Source: NORP259 sp041398705
GTDB lineage: Bacteria > Planctomycetota > UBA1135 > GCA-002686595
DNA length: 64,000 nucleotides
Direction of reading: 5' to 3'
Assembly (NCBI GenBank): GCA_041398705.1
Contig: JAWKUI010000001.1
Coordinates: forward strand, 496,001-560,000
Notes under the pieces: model-generated
What the model was told of the DNA's origin: nothing
The model's input: the letters and a program-made list of their open reading frames with translations, nothing else
Databases searched by the model: none
Part shown: positions 51,993 through 60,522 of the stretch, in pieces
How positions within the stretch are numbered: the first letter of the stretch is position 1
How the letters are laid out: every line of letters begins with the position of its first letter
Position numbers and translations under genes: made by a program

Positions 51993-53315
51993 CTAGAAGG
52001 TCCAGGAGATGCCGTTCGAGAAGTTCGAGTGGCCGGCCGGCTCGCGGTGCCACAGCTGGAAGGCCCAGGTATCACCCGCCATGATCGTGTTCGGGCTCGC
52101 CAGCGGGATGCTGTTGGGCACGTCGAAGCCGAAGCCGGTGGTGGAGGTCCCGACGAAGTTCACCAGGTCGCCGTTGGAGTCGAATTGACCCACGGAGTTC
52201 ATCGCGCCACCCACGACGTTGTAGCGCGCGATCTGGTTGCCGCCGGCCACCGCGAGGCACAGGTGACCATCGCTGATGACCAGACCCGGCTCGCTGTAGT
52301 CGGTGCCGAACATGAAGTAGCCGAATTGGCTCGGGGGCCCGTCCTGGGCGTCCAGGTGCAGGCCGGAGCCGACGGTGGTGGTGCTGGGGACCAAGCGGGT
52401 CGGCACACCGGTGGTGTTGTTGTCGGCCGGATCACAGAAGGTCGTGCCGCCAGGTCCGCCGTCCCACTCCACCAGGTACCAGGTAGTCTGCGCGTGGAAG
52501 AGCTCCGCGTCGTTCCATTCGCCGCTGCCGAACATCTCGGCGTAGTTCTCCGGGCCGCCGCTGGCCGAAATGTCGTTCGGCTCCCCTGCGGCCCAGTTCG
52601 AGAAGGTGAAGGGCTCGCCGGTAACCCACTTCCAGCCGCCCAGCGGCTCGCTGTAGCTCGGATCGTTGGTGTCCTGATAGAGGCCGATCCAGGGCCGGGA
52701 GCCGGTCATTCCCGGCAGGTTGTTCAGCAGCCAATCCAGTTCGACCTGGGTCGTCACCGCCGCCAGGTGTCCGCCGGCGCCGTTGAACATCTTGCTCTGG
52801 GCCGCGATGTTCGCGCTATCCCAGTCCAAGTACTCCTGGTACAGCTTGTAGGCGTGACCGGTGGCCGGGTTCACGACGGGCAGGTCAGGGATCAGCTCGA
52901 TGTTGCCAACGTTGCCCGCCACGGTGCCGTAGGTGCCGATTTGCAGGTAGTAGGTCGTGCCGGCGACCGCGGAGAAGGTCACCGAGCTCTGCAGACCACA
53001 CGCATCGTCGTTGCACACGATCTCGGCGCCGGCGCAGCCGTCATACACCGCGATCTTGGTGTCGTGCGGCGCCTGGCCGCAGGTGGTGAGCACGTGGTCG
53101 GCGGTCTGGGTCGCGGTCCAGGCGAACCACACGTCGAAGTTGATCGAACCGCAGATCGGCGTCACACCGGACGCGGTTGCGGTCGTTTGGTCGAAGGCGA
53201 AGATGCCGGGGCCGCTGATGGCGGTCGCGGACGCGCAGTCGTCGCCGCCTTGCGCGAAGGCGGGGACAAGGGTGGCGCTCAGGAGCGCGGGGAGAGCCAG
53301 GTGGATACGCTTCAT
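51993..53315 (-). CDS. secreted C-type lectin-like protein, copy 2
   Basis: A 440-residue paralogue of the preceding gene with the same layout: signal peptide (ends LVPAFAQ), N-terminal Cys-containing domain (DDCASATAISGPGIFAFD, CNDDACGLQ), lectin fold (WIGLYQDTNDPSYSEPLGGW, AAGEPNDISASGGPEN, SGEWNDAELF) and the C-terminal tail ending HSNFSNGISWTF. The two differ most in the lectin loops, so they may bind different sugars. It has its own terminator, and TACCAT (53369-53364, minus strand) may be its -10 box. Confidence 0.82.
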   Translation of the reverse strand: MKRIHLALPALLSATLVPAFAQGGDDCASATAISGPGIFAFDQTTATASGVTPICGSINFDVWFAWTATQTADHVLTTCGQAPHDTKIAVYDGCAGAEIVCNDDACGLQSSVTFSAVAGTTYYLQIGTYGTVAGNVGNIELIPDLPVVNPATGHAYKLYQEYLDWDSANIAAQSKMFNGAGGHLAAVTTQVELDWLLNNLPGMTGSRPWIGLYQDTNDPSYSEPLGGWKWVTGEPFTFSNWAAGEPNDISASGGPENYAEMFGSGEWNDAELFHAQTTWYLVEWDGGPGGTTFCDPADNNTTGVPTRLVPSTTTVGSGLHLDAQDGPPSQFGYFMFGTDYSEPGLVISDGHLCLAVAGGNQIARYNVVGGAMNSVGQFDSNGDLVNFVGTSTTGFGFDVPNSIPLASPNTIMAGDTWAFQLWHREPAGHSNFSNGISWTF

Positions 53316-53369
53316 AGTCTTGGCGGGAGGAAGGAGATTGGGAGGGGAGAGAGACCCTTCCCTATGGTA

Positions 53370-53397
53370 CGGCCCCCCCGCGGGGTGCGGGGGGCCG
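53370..53397 (-). terminator. GC-rich hairpin after the nuclease gene
   Basis: CGGCCCCCC (53370-53378) and GGGGGGCCG (53389-53397) form a strong stem 36 bases after the nuclease-like stop, with no T run. It may act as a terminator or as an RNA 3' end. Confidence 0.4.
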
Positions 53398-53433
53398 AAG
53401 AGGGCAGTGCTTTGTAAGGGAGGTGAAACCGGC

Positions 53434-54483
53434 CTACTTTCCAGTGGCTTCCGGCCCAGTGGGTTCCGGGCCGGCCCGCCGCCAATCGGCAGGGTGGGTG
53501 CCGGTCAGGTAGAAGCCGCGGGGGCCCGTTTCGAGAGTGCCGTCCACCAGCAGGTAGTTCTGGCGGAACTCCTCCATCGAACCGAGCAGATCGGCTTTCT
53601 CCATGGCGGGCCAGTCGCCCTTGGCGACGACGATGCGCAGCGATCGTTTGCGGTCCCCACTGCGCATGAGCACGGTTTTGCTGCCGTCCTCTTCGTCGAA
53701 GATCTTGTCGATGATGCCGAGCGTGGTGATGCGCGAGGGGCCGTTCTTCAACGCGGCTTCGAGGGCTTCGGGCTCTTCCGAGTTGACGAAACGCAGGGGC
53801 TCCGCGGTCGACTTCACGCGGAAGTCCTCGACGGCCTGTGCACGCACGTTCCACCAAGGCAGCAAGCGGTCGTAGGGCCGGTGGTTGCCATCGGGGTGGG
53901 CTTGGGGGTTCCAGATGCCGAGGCCGGCGGCGCGGGCTTTCTTCTGGGCCGCAAGGAAACGCTCGTGGCAGATGCGGCTGTTGCCGTACTTGTTGAAGTA
54001 CGGGCTCATGCCGCGGCGCACGAGCAGCAGGTTGAAGTCGATGCCCTCTTCGGTCACGACGTGGCACAAAAGGCGGCCATAGACGTCGCGCGCTTCGATG
54101 TTCTGCGGGAAGCTCAGGCCTACAAGCACTTCTTCCTGATCGGGGTTGCGCGGCGCAAAGAAACCGCGGGTCCAGGCGGCGCACTCGTTGCCGAACCAGG
54201 TGTACGGCTTGGTGTCGGAGTACTGGTTGCCCGGCACGAACTTCTCTTCGGTGTCCACCGACAAGAGGCGCAGCTTCTCCTGCTTGCCGTAGCGATCGAT
54301 CCAGAGCGTGTCCCCGTCCACCACGCGGGTGACGCGGAACAGTTCGGTGGGTTTTTCGGTTTTGCAGTCGAGCAGGGCCTCGAACTCGAGGGCCTGTTCG
54401 GACTTCTTCGGCGCTTCGGTCTGGGTTTTCTGGGACCAGGCGGGGGTCAGCAGCAGGCCGGCGATGAGCAGGAGGTGTCGCAT
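53434..54483 (-). CDS. secreted staphylococcal-nuclease-like protein
   Basis: A 349-residue exported protein (signal peptide MRHLLLIAGLLLTPAWSQ). Residues about 45-190 have the SNase fold: VVDGDTLWIDRYGK (Ca-binding Asp), LLSVDTEE (corresponding to the R-x-x-x-xDTPE motif, with the catalytic Glu), and RDVYGRLLCHV (second catalytic Arg). It should cut DNA or RNA outside the cytoplasm if active; the remaining 150 residues (SRITTLGIIDKIFDEEDGSK) are not recognised and may be an accessory binding domain. No clear neighbour on the strand shares its operon. Confidence 0.82.
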   Translation of the reverse strand: MRHLLLIAGLLLTPAWSQKTQTEAPKKSEQALEFEALLDCKTEKPTELFRVTRVVDGDTLWIDRYGKQEKLRLLSVDTEEKFVPGNQYSDTKPYTWFGNECAAWTRGFFAPRNPDQEEVLVGLSFPQNIEARDVYGRLLCHVVTEEGIDFNLLLVRRGMSPYFNKYGNSRICHERFLAAQKKARAAGLGIWNPQAHPDGNHRPYDRLLPWWNVRAQAVEDFRVKSTAEPLRFVNSEEPEALEAALKNGPSRITTLGIIDKIFDEEDGSKTVLMRSGDRKRSLRIVVAKGDWPAMEKADLLGSMEEFRQNYLLVDGTLETGPRGFYLTGTHPADWRRAGPEPTGPEATGK

Positions 54484-54565
54484 GGGGAGGGGGCGGGGTT
54501 TCGCGCGGGCATTCTAGGAGGCGCATCGGCCCCGCGGCGGAAAGCTTGCGTGATTTTGACGCCCG

Positions 54566-55462
54566 CTAGAGGCGTACGGCGGCCAAACGATCCCCGCGCA
54601 GCTCTGCCCGGAACGACAGCCCCCAGGCCATCGTAAAACGTGCGTTCAGGTCCCCGAGCAGCTGCCAGGCGGTGGAGCCGTCGGCCGCGAGGTAGCGGAA
54701 TCCGTCCAGCGAATAGGGGCCCCAGTACCCCGCCTGGTGCAGAGCCGTACCCGCCGCCCGCGTGGCGCTGCGCAGGAGTTCCATGTCCCGCCCATCCCCT
54801 CGCTCGATGGCCGTGCTCGCGAGCCATTGCCCCGCCCGATCGACCTCCTGGATGCGCGGCAGGGCCACTTCGACGCCGCCGTCCCGTTCGATGAAGCCGG
54901 CGGTGGAGTACTCGGCTTCCACCTGCACCCAGGGCTCGAGGCACAGGTCGCCCATCCGGTGGCTGGCCGCAATCCAAGTCGCTTCCGCCTGCCCCACGGT
55001 TTCGATCACACGGATGCGTCCCCGGCCCGCAGCGCCGAACCCGCGCCGCAGGAGCCAGCTGCCGCCCGCGTTCAGATTCCAGGGCATCTCTTCACCGGCG
55101 CGCCAAAGGGTGCGGTCGATTCGGTGGCCGGCAAAACCAGGCACATGGTCGGCCACGAACTGCTTGTGGTTCACTCGCCGCAGCACTTCGGCGGCCGGCG
55201 CGGGCGGGAGCACAAGCCCGTGGCGTTTGGCCTCGGCGTGGGCCCAGGGCGTGGGGCTCCAGGCGAGGCAGGGGGTGCCGGGGGGCACATCCTCGGAACC
55301 GACGATTGCCTGACCTGGCTGCACCAGGTTGCCGCGCAGTCGCACGTACTGGGCCTCCACGATGGCCTCGATCGATTGCGGACGATGCCATGGGCCCGGC
55401 TGCATCCACTCCTGCTCCACGTCGAGGTTCAGGATCCAGGCGAGGGTCGGGGAGGAACTCAC
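54566..55462 (-). CDS. ATP-grasp family ligase of unknown substrate
   Basis: A 298-residue enzyme starting at a GTG at 55462 that overlaps the stop of the DUF455 gene (GTGA). The frame is open further upstream, but that part lies inside the DUF455 gene. ATP-grasp features are visible: Lys100 in VNHKQFVAD, the flexible nucleotide loop RRGFGAAGRGRI (about 139-150), Glu176 in LEPWVQ, Asp253 in SLDGFRY, and the metal-binding GDLNARF (Asp271, Asn273). Such enzymes form carboxylate-amine or carboxylate-thiol bonds through an acyl phosphate. I do not recognise a named subfamily. It is the last gene of a four-gene operon. Confidence 0.75.
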   Translation of the reverse strand: MSSSPTLAWILNLDVEQEWMQPGPWHRPQSIEAIVEAQYVRLRGNLVQPGQAIVGSEDVPPGTPCLAWSPTPWAHAEAKRHGLVLPPAPAAEVLRRVNHKQFVADHVPGFAGHRIDRTLWRAGEEMPWNLNAGGSWLLRRGFGAAGRGRIRVIETVGQAEATWIAASHRMGDLCLEPWVQVEAEYSTAGFIERDGGVEVALPRIQEVDRAGQWLASTAIERGDGRDMELLRSATRAAGTALHQAGYWGPYSLDGFRYLAADGSTAWQLLGDLNARFTMAWGLSFRAELRGDRLAAVRL

Positions 55463-56268
55463 GGCGCCTCCTGATCGGCCGCGAGGCGATCGAGAAAGGG
55501 CTCGGGGTAACCCGCCGCCCGACGGGCGTCCAGGTTCAAGGGCCGGCCGCGGAAGACGAGCGGGGACAGGGGCTCGGGCAGGAGCCGAGTCCAATCCTCG
55601 AACCGCAGCTCGCCGCCGCTGAATTCGCGATACCAGTGCAGAGCGAAGCGCACGTGTCCAATCTCATCCCGCTCGACCTGATCGAGCACGCTGGCCGTGG
55701 CCTCGTCCCCGACCGCGCGCATCCATTGGGAAAAGCGCTGAGCATGCTCCAGGTTGGCGCCTTCGAGTCCAAGCCCGAGGAACGCGACGAACTCCACAGG
55801 GGTCTGCACCGAACCCAGGCGGCTCCAGAACCAGTCGCGCACGGGTTCGTCGCCGAAGCGGGTGCCTAGGGCGGCCAGGCGCTGCAGGTACAACGCCAGG
55901 TGCCCGAGTTCCTCGCGCAACAGGCGCCAGAGCCCCTGGCGAAAGGCCAGCGGGGTCTCCGGGAAAGCGAGCAGGGCCCAAGCGAACATCTCTGCCGCCT
56001 GCAACTCGTGGTGCGCCAAGGTATGCAGCAATTGCGCCCGCTTCTCCGGGTGCACCATCGCGCCGGCTTTGGGCGTCTTGGCGCTGCGTTCCTGCACCTG
56101 CCATTGCGCAGGCCGACCAGGGAGGGTCACTCGCAGGGGCGCCTGCGCGGTCGGCCAGGACTCCGGCGCCAGGCCGTCCAGCGTGGGGGCCGGCGCCAGT
56201 TTCACCGCCGCATCCTCGCTGCGTAGGAACCGCTCGCACCAGGCGGGGATCGACAGGGTCGCGTTCAT
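55459..56268 (-). CDS. DUF455 ferritin-like di-iron protein
   Basis: A 269-residue helical protein with a carboxylate-bridged di-iron motif set: HHELQAAE (about 86-93), REELGHLALYLQRL (Glu120, His123), NLEHAQRF (Glu174, His175) and VERDEIGHVRFAL (Glu202, His205), that is two E..ExxH pairs as in MiaE-like and other ferritin-like oxygenases. It belongs to DUF455, an uncharacterised family. It is expected to activate oxygen, for example by hydroxylating a small molecule or nucleic-acid base. Both ends overlap its neighbours by four bases, so its expression is locked to the ATP-grasp enzyme. Confidence 0.85.
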   Translation of the reverse strand: MNATLSIPAWCERFLRSEDAAVKLAPAPTLDGLAPESWPTAQAPLRVTLPGRPAQWQVQERSAKTPKAGAMVHPEKRAQLLHTLAHHELQAAEMFAWALLAFPETPLAFRQGLWRLLREELGHLALYLQRLAALGTRFGDEPVRDWFWSRLGSVQTPVEFVAFLGLGLEGANLEHAQRFSQWMRAVGDEATASVLDQVERDEIGHVRFALHWYREFSGGELRFEDWTRLLPEPLSPLVFRGRPLNLDARRAAGYPEPFLDRLAADQEAP

Positions 56269-56738
56269 CGGCCCTCTTCATCCGCATCCGGTTCGGCGGA
56301 GGGCGGACGCAGCAGGATCTCGTGATTGGCGTAGGTGAACAGTTGGTGCGGCTCGCCGGAGTAGATGACCTGCTTCTTCTGTTCCCGTTCGCTGGCCTGT
56401 CCCAGGGGGTAGCGCAGCGTGAATTCGTAGTGGTCGCCTTGGGACGTGCTCTTGCTCAGCACCCACGATAGTTCCGCAACCCGTTCGGCCACGCCGAAGT
56501 GAAACTTCTGCGGAATGCCGACCGCGTTGCCTTCGCTGGGACTGGTGCCGCGTATCAGGTCCAGTACCTGGTTCTTGTCGAGGTCGAACCGCACGTCGGT
56601 GCCTACCACCTCGCCGTCGAACGGAACCGCCGACATGAAGCCGGAACCCTGCGGCTTCGTGGGCAGGTGCACTTCCTTCTTCTTGGCGCAGGCGGGCAGG
56701 ACCAGGGCCAGGGCGATCAGGGCAGGCAGGGTGCGCAT
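56265..56738 (-). CDS. small lipoprotein in the ATP-grasp operon
   Basis: A 157-residue lipoprotein (lipobox LPACAK, Cys17). The mature domain (FMSAVPFDGEVVGTDVRFDL, HFGVAERVAELSWVLSKS, HYEFTLRYPLG, LFTYANHEILLRPP) appears beta-rich and is not recognised. The ATG overlaps the stop of the upstream lipoprotein gene by one base, and its stop overlaps the DUF455 start by four bases. Confidence 0.75.
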   Translation of the reverse strand: MRTLPALIALALVLPACAKKKEVHLPTKPQGSGFMSAVPFDGEVVGTDVRFDLDKNQVLDLIRGTSPSEGNAVGIPQKFHFGVAERVAELSWVLSKSTSQGDHYEFTLRYPLGQASEREQKKQVIYSGEPHQLFTYANHEILLRPPSAEPDADEEGR

Positions 56739-58072
56739 CAGTTGATGGCCGACATCTTTTCGGTCAGGCGTTGGAACTCGGCCTTCAATTCGGCGTTGTC
56801 GAAGCCCCGCAGCTCCGGCAGGTCCAGTTGCAGCAAAGCACCGAAGTTGCGCGAGCCTTCACGCAGGAGCTCGGCCACTTCGCTGGAGAGCACGACGGTC
56901 TCGAAGGTGTTCTCCGCATCGTGCAGGGCGATCTTGAGCGATTGGTTGCGCTGTTCGATTTCCGCCGCCTGCTGCTCCAGGTACTCGGTGTACAGCTCGG
57001 TGGCTTGGATCGTCAGGCGGTTCGCGCGCACGTTCTGCTCGCCGATTGCCCGGTCGCCGCCGTTCTGCATGTTGCGGAAGGCTTCGGAGATCAGTTCATC
57101 GGCTTTGTCGGAGAAAACCGCGAGCTTCGGGATCATCTCCTGACGGGCGCGGCGCACGAACTCCATCTGCACGTGGTCGAGGATGCGGATCAACACTACG
57201 TAGGATCCGTAGTAGCGCTTGGCGGCGGGCAGGCTCTCGCCCGATTGCTCGGTGAGCTCCTGCAGCTGCATAGTGATCCCGCGCACGTTGTCGAAAACCA
57301 CGCAGAGTTTGACGAAGTCGTCCCCGGTGACCGTCGAGAGCAGGCTCTGGGCCGCTTCCAGGTCGAGATCGACCCCAATGCCCCGCATGCGGCGCACGAA
57401 GTCGATCTGGTGCTCAAGGATCGCCCCGCGGTTGGCCTCCACGGTCTTCAGCGCCTCGGCGATACGCGCATCGATCTCCTCGCGCGAGGTGGTGTAGGTG
57501 TTCTGCAGCCGGTTCAGCTCATCCTTGCTCGGGGCCCCGAGCCGGGCTTCGCGGTCCTTGAGCAGTTGTTCGTTCAGGCGCACGTTCTCCTGTTCCAGGG
57601 AGCGGATCGCGGAACGCGTGTTCTCGATCTCCGAGATGCCGAGCGCCCCGATCGCGTCATCGATCAGTTCGTTGATCTCTTCCTGATTGTCGTCCTTGTC
57701 CTTGTGGAACCAGGAACTGTCGGCGAGTTTGTCGTGTTCCTGGAGGGCTTCCGAGGCCTTGTTCAGGGGCACGATCACCTTGCCAAAGATGCGGGTGGAC
57801 CGGTCCTTGCGCGCCTGGTCGGCTTCGGCCTGGGCGGCGAGGTCTTCGGGGCTCGGTTCGGCGGGCGGCGGCGGCGGCTCGGGTTTGGCCTCCGGCAATA
57901 CCACGGGGGGCGGCTGCACGGCCGGGGTGGATTCTGCAGGGGCGGATTCCTTGGGGGCCTGTGCAGAGGACTCGGAACCGGTGGCCGCAGGGGCCGGGGC
58001 ATCGCTGCGCTTGCAGGCGGTCAGGGCGAGCAGGATGGCGAGGGCGGGGATACGCATGGCGGAAGGGGTCAT
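56738..58072 (-). CDS. long helical lipoprotein heading the ATP-grasp operon
   Basis: A 444-residue lipoprotein with lipobox LALTACK. After an Ala/Pro-rich linker (residues about 24-75) it is nearly all helix, with a predicted coiled coil (TRSAIRSLEQENVRLNEQLL, then DELNRLQNTYTTSREEIDA) and three or four further helical segments, ending LPELRGFDNAELKAEFQRLT. It resembles a periplasmic spacer or scaffold; no family was recognised. It is the first gene of the operon, with TCTAAT 17 bases before the ATG at 58072 (58095-58090, minus strand); M6 at 58057 is an alternative start. Confidence 0.75.
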   Translation of the reverse strand: MTPSAMRIPALAILLALTACKRSDAPAPAATGSESSAQAPKESAPAESTPAVQPPPVVLPEAKPEPPPPPAEPSPEDLAAQAEADQARKDRSTRIFGKVIVPLNKASEALQEHDKLADSSWFHKDKDDNQEEINELIDDAIGALGISEIENTRSAIRSLEQENVRLNEQLLKDREARLGAPSKDELNRLQNTYTTSREEIDARIAEALKTVEANRGAILEHQIDFVRRMRGIGVDLDLEAAQSLLSTVTGDDFVKLCVVFDNVRGITMQLQELTEQSGESLPAAKRYYGSYVVLIRILDHVQMEFVRRARQEMIPKLAVFSDKADELISEAFRNMQNGGDRAIGEQNVRANRLTIQATELYTEYLEQQAAEIEQRNQSLKIALHDAENTFETVVLSSEVAELLREGSRNFGALLQLDLPELRGFDNAELKAEFQRLTEKMSAIN

Positions 58073-58145
58073 TGGAACCCCATACGCCCATTAGACCATT
58101 CCATTTGGGATTTCGACAATCCAGAGGCGGCGCGCGCGCCGGGAC

Positions 58146-60035
58146 TTACGCCGCCTGGGCCACGCGCACGCAATCGGGCAGGTGCAACACAAAGGTGGCC
58201 CCCTCGCCGAGCCCATCGCTCTGCACCGTCAAGCTGCCATGCATCTCATTGGCCGTGGTGGAGGCCATGTGCAGCCCCAAGCCCGACCGACCGACCTTCA
58301 GACTGTGGCCAGCCGCGAAGATGCGCGTCAGGTCGGCCGGGTCGATGCCCATGCCGTTGTCGGTCACCTCAACCAGCACGCCGCGCGCGCCATCGGGGAG
58401 CAGCTTGACCACGATCCGTGGGTCCGGGGGATCGAAGTCGAGCACCGATTCGAAGGCGTTGGTCAGCACGGCGTGCAGGATCTCGATGAACTTGACGCGG
58501 TCGACGAGCACGAGGCCATCGAAGCGGCTCATGCGTTCGATGCGCACGTGGATCGCCTCTGGCATGCCCATCGAGCACAGTTCGATGCTGGAGTCGATCT
58601 GGCGGGTGGGGTCGAAGGCCTCGATCACGCCCTTGGAGGAGTCGGCTTCCTGCAGGCGCGCGATCAGCGCCACAACGTCATCGATGCCGCGGGTGATCTG
58701 CTCCGTATCCCCGAAGAGGGAGCTGGATTGCCGTTCCATGTGGTCCGCGAGCTGCCGCAGGAAGCGCGGCAGGTGCTTGCCGCGCGGGTCGTTCAACAGG
58801 TAGTTCGTCAGATCGACCGAATTGGCTTCCAACGCGCCTGCTACCGCCAGCAGGTCGCTGACGGGGAGGTCGCGCACCTTGTCCCGTGCCACGGTGGCAG
58901 AAACGGACACGTGGTTCAGCATGTTGCCCACGTTGTGCAGAACGTTCACTGACATGTCCTGCCGGCCGGCGCGGCGGGCGGCATTGATGGTCTCCTGGCG
59001 CGAAGCCTCCAGCTGCTCGAGCATGGAGTCGAAGGCATTGGCAAGCACCCCGATTTCGTCCTTGCGGTCCATGTTCAGTCGGCTGGCCGTGAGCGATTCC
59101 CGGCCGACGATCTCCGAGTGCTCCGTCAGGATCTTCAGGGGACCGGTCACAATCCACTGCAAGAACAACAGGAGCACGAGCGGCCCGAAGATGCAGATGG
59201 CGGCCATCGACAGCAGCGAATACTCGCGCATCTCGCGCCAAAGCCCTTGGTGGATGCGCGGCAAGGTCAAGTGCAGCGCCATCACCGGGGCCTCGGCTAC
59301 GTCGCGCAGCAGGACCGAGTTGCGCAGGGAATCCGTGCGTGCTTCGATTACGTACCCGAGGGGCGAGGACAGCAGATCGCTGAGCAGCTTCTGCGATTCC
59401 GGCTGCATCATGAACGCGGCGGAGAGCGTCACATCCATCTTGGCGCCCTCGCGATGGTTCAGGTCCGAGAGGGTTTCGGGATCGAGGAAGCGCCCCGCAA
59501 CCAGATTCAGGCCTTGCAGTGGACCTTCTTCGATTCGCGCGTGGCCCACGAGCATGGCCCCTTGACGGGTTCCCAGGAAACCCGACTCCGAATAGTCCTT
59601 GGGATGCACGATCGGGGAGCTTGGGCTCCACGCGAGTTGCAGTGGATGTTGCTCGGACAGCCGCTCCTTCGGGATTTCCGGCAAGCGCATCGGGTTGCCT
59701 TCCGAATCCAAGGCCGAGTAGTACTTGACCCAGCCTTGCAAATCGTAGGCGATCAGCAGGTTGAGGGTTTCGGCACCCGCAACAACGGGCAGGGTTTCCT
59801 GGAGCCCACGGGCGGGGTCCTCCAAAACGCTGGCGGTGGCGGCGGCAATTTTGGCCAGGCGCGCGGCACGGCTGTTCAATTCGGCCCGGGCCATGCCGAG
59901 GTCGCGCACGATCTCGTCTTCGTCGCTCTGGAGGAAACGACGCTCGAAGTTCTGCTTGTGCAGATAGTTGTCCAGGCCGACGAACGAAGCGACGGCCAGG
60001 AACAGCACAAGGGCGACCTTTCGGCGGAGGGACAT
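58146..60035 (-). CDS. membrane sensor histidine kinase, atypical H-box
   Basis: A 629-residue kinase. Two membrane segments (about 7-21 and 273-296) flank a periplasmic domain of about 250 residues with the profile of a CHASE4-type sensor (LNLLIAYDLQGWVKYYSALDSEG in pieces). A HAMP linker follows (297-345). The phospho-acceptor region is NVLHNVGNMLNHV (His367), a form seen in a minority of kinases rather than the usual HELRTP. The ATPase part has TNAFES (N box), DNGMGI (G1) and GRSGLGLHMA (G2). No response regulator is in the window. It ends the operon that also holds a HEAT protein, a HAMP protein and pilin-like proteins. Confidence 0.85.
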   Translation of the reverse strand: MSLRRKVALVLFLAVASFVGLDNYLHKQNFERRFLQSDEDEIVRDLGMARAELNSRAARLAKIAAATASVLEDPARGLQETLPVVAGAETLNLLIAYDLQGWVKYYSALDSEGNPMRLPEIPKERLSEQHPLQLAWSPSSPIVHPKDYSESGFLGTRQGAMLVGHARIEEGPLQGLNLVAGRFLDPETLSDLNHREGAKMDVTLSAAFMMQPESQKLLSDLLSSPLGYVIEARTDSLRNSVLLRDVAEAPVMALHLTLPRIHQGLWREMREYSLLSMAAICIFGPLVLLLFLQWIVTGPLKILTEHSEIVGRESLTASRLNMDRKDEIGVLANAFDSMLEQLEASRQETINAARRAGRQDMSVNVLHNVGNMLNHVSVSATVARDKVRDLPVSDLLAVAGALEANSVDLTNYLLNDPRGKHLPRFLRQLADHMERQSSSLFGDTEQITRGIDDVVALIARLQEADSSKGVIEAFDPTRQIDSSIELCSMGMPEAIHVRIERMSRFDGLVLVDRVKFIEILHAVLTNAFESVLDFDPPDPRIVVKLLPDGARGVLVEVTDNGMGIDPADLTRIFAAGHSLKVGRSGLGLHMASTTANEMHGSLTVQSDGLGEGATFVLHLPDCVRVAQAA

Positions 60036-60038
60036 GGA

Positions 60039-60515
60039 TCAGGCCGCTTGTTCTTCGGGAAGCTCCTCGAGCACCTCCGGCTCCATCTGTCGGGCACTGC
60101 GCAGGGCGCGGTTCATCAGGTCGCAAAGCTCCTGGTGCTCATCCCCCTTGCGGATATGGCAATCGCCGGGCCACTCTCCGCCGGCCACCTGCCGCAGGTG
60201 ACGCTCCATGCGGAAGATCGGCCCAGCCATGCGGAAGGTGCAGTGCAAAGCGATCAGGCCCAGGGCGGGCAGGATCATCAGGGCGCCAATGGCCAGGCTC
60301 TTACCGAGGGTGACCAGAATCAGGTGCATGGGGTCGACCGCCGGTTCCGCGAACTCGTGTGCGATCTGGGAGAACTGGGCGGCGACGACGAGCGACTGCA
60401 CGACCAGGGAAAGGGCGCAGAAACCAATGAAACACGCCCCGAGCCGCATCTGGAATGCGGGTTTGGGCAGCTTGTTACGGCGCCTGTGTTTGGGGATGGA
60501 CTGGGTGGATGTCAT
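60039..60515 (-). CDS. two-helix membrane protein with HAMP domain
   Basis: A 158-residue protein from the ATG at 60515 (a longer frame opens at 60557 but overlaps the HEAT gene). Two membrane helices (about 27-48 and 64-90) are followed directly by a HAMP domain (AGPIFRMERHLRQVAGGEW, then EHQELCDLMNRAL) and an acidic tail. It has no output domain. It is three bases from the kinase start, so it may modulate the kinase through HAMP-HAMP pairing. Confidence 0.75.
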   Translation of the reverse strand: MTSTQSIPKHRRRNKLPKPAFQMRLGACFIGFCALSLVVQSLVVAAQFSQIAHEFAEPAVDPMHLILVTLGKSLAIGALMILPALGLIALHCTFRMAGPIFRMERHLRQVAGGEWPGDCHIRKGDEHQELCDLMNRALRSARQMEPEVLEELPEEQAA

Positions 60516-60522
60516 GGGATTC

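Noticed and set aside
49981..53417. Long plus-strand frames (646 and 541 residues) opposite the lectin genes
   Set aside because: Gly/Val/Arg-rich antisense shadows of the two lectin paralogues, which carry signal peptides and lectin motifs.
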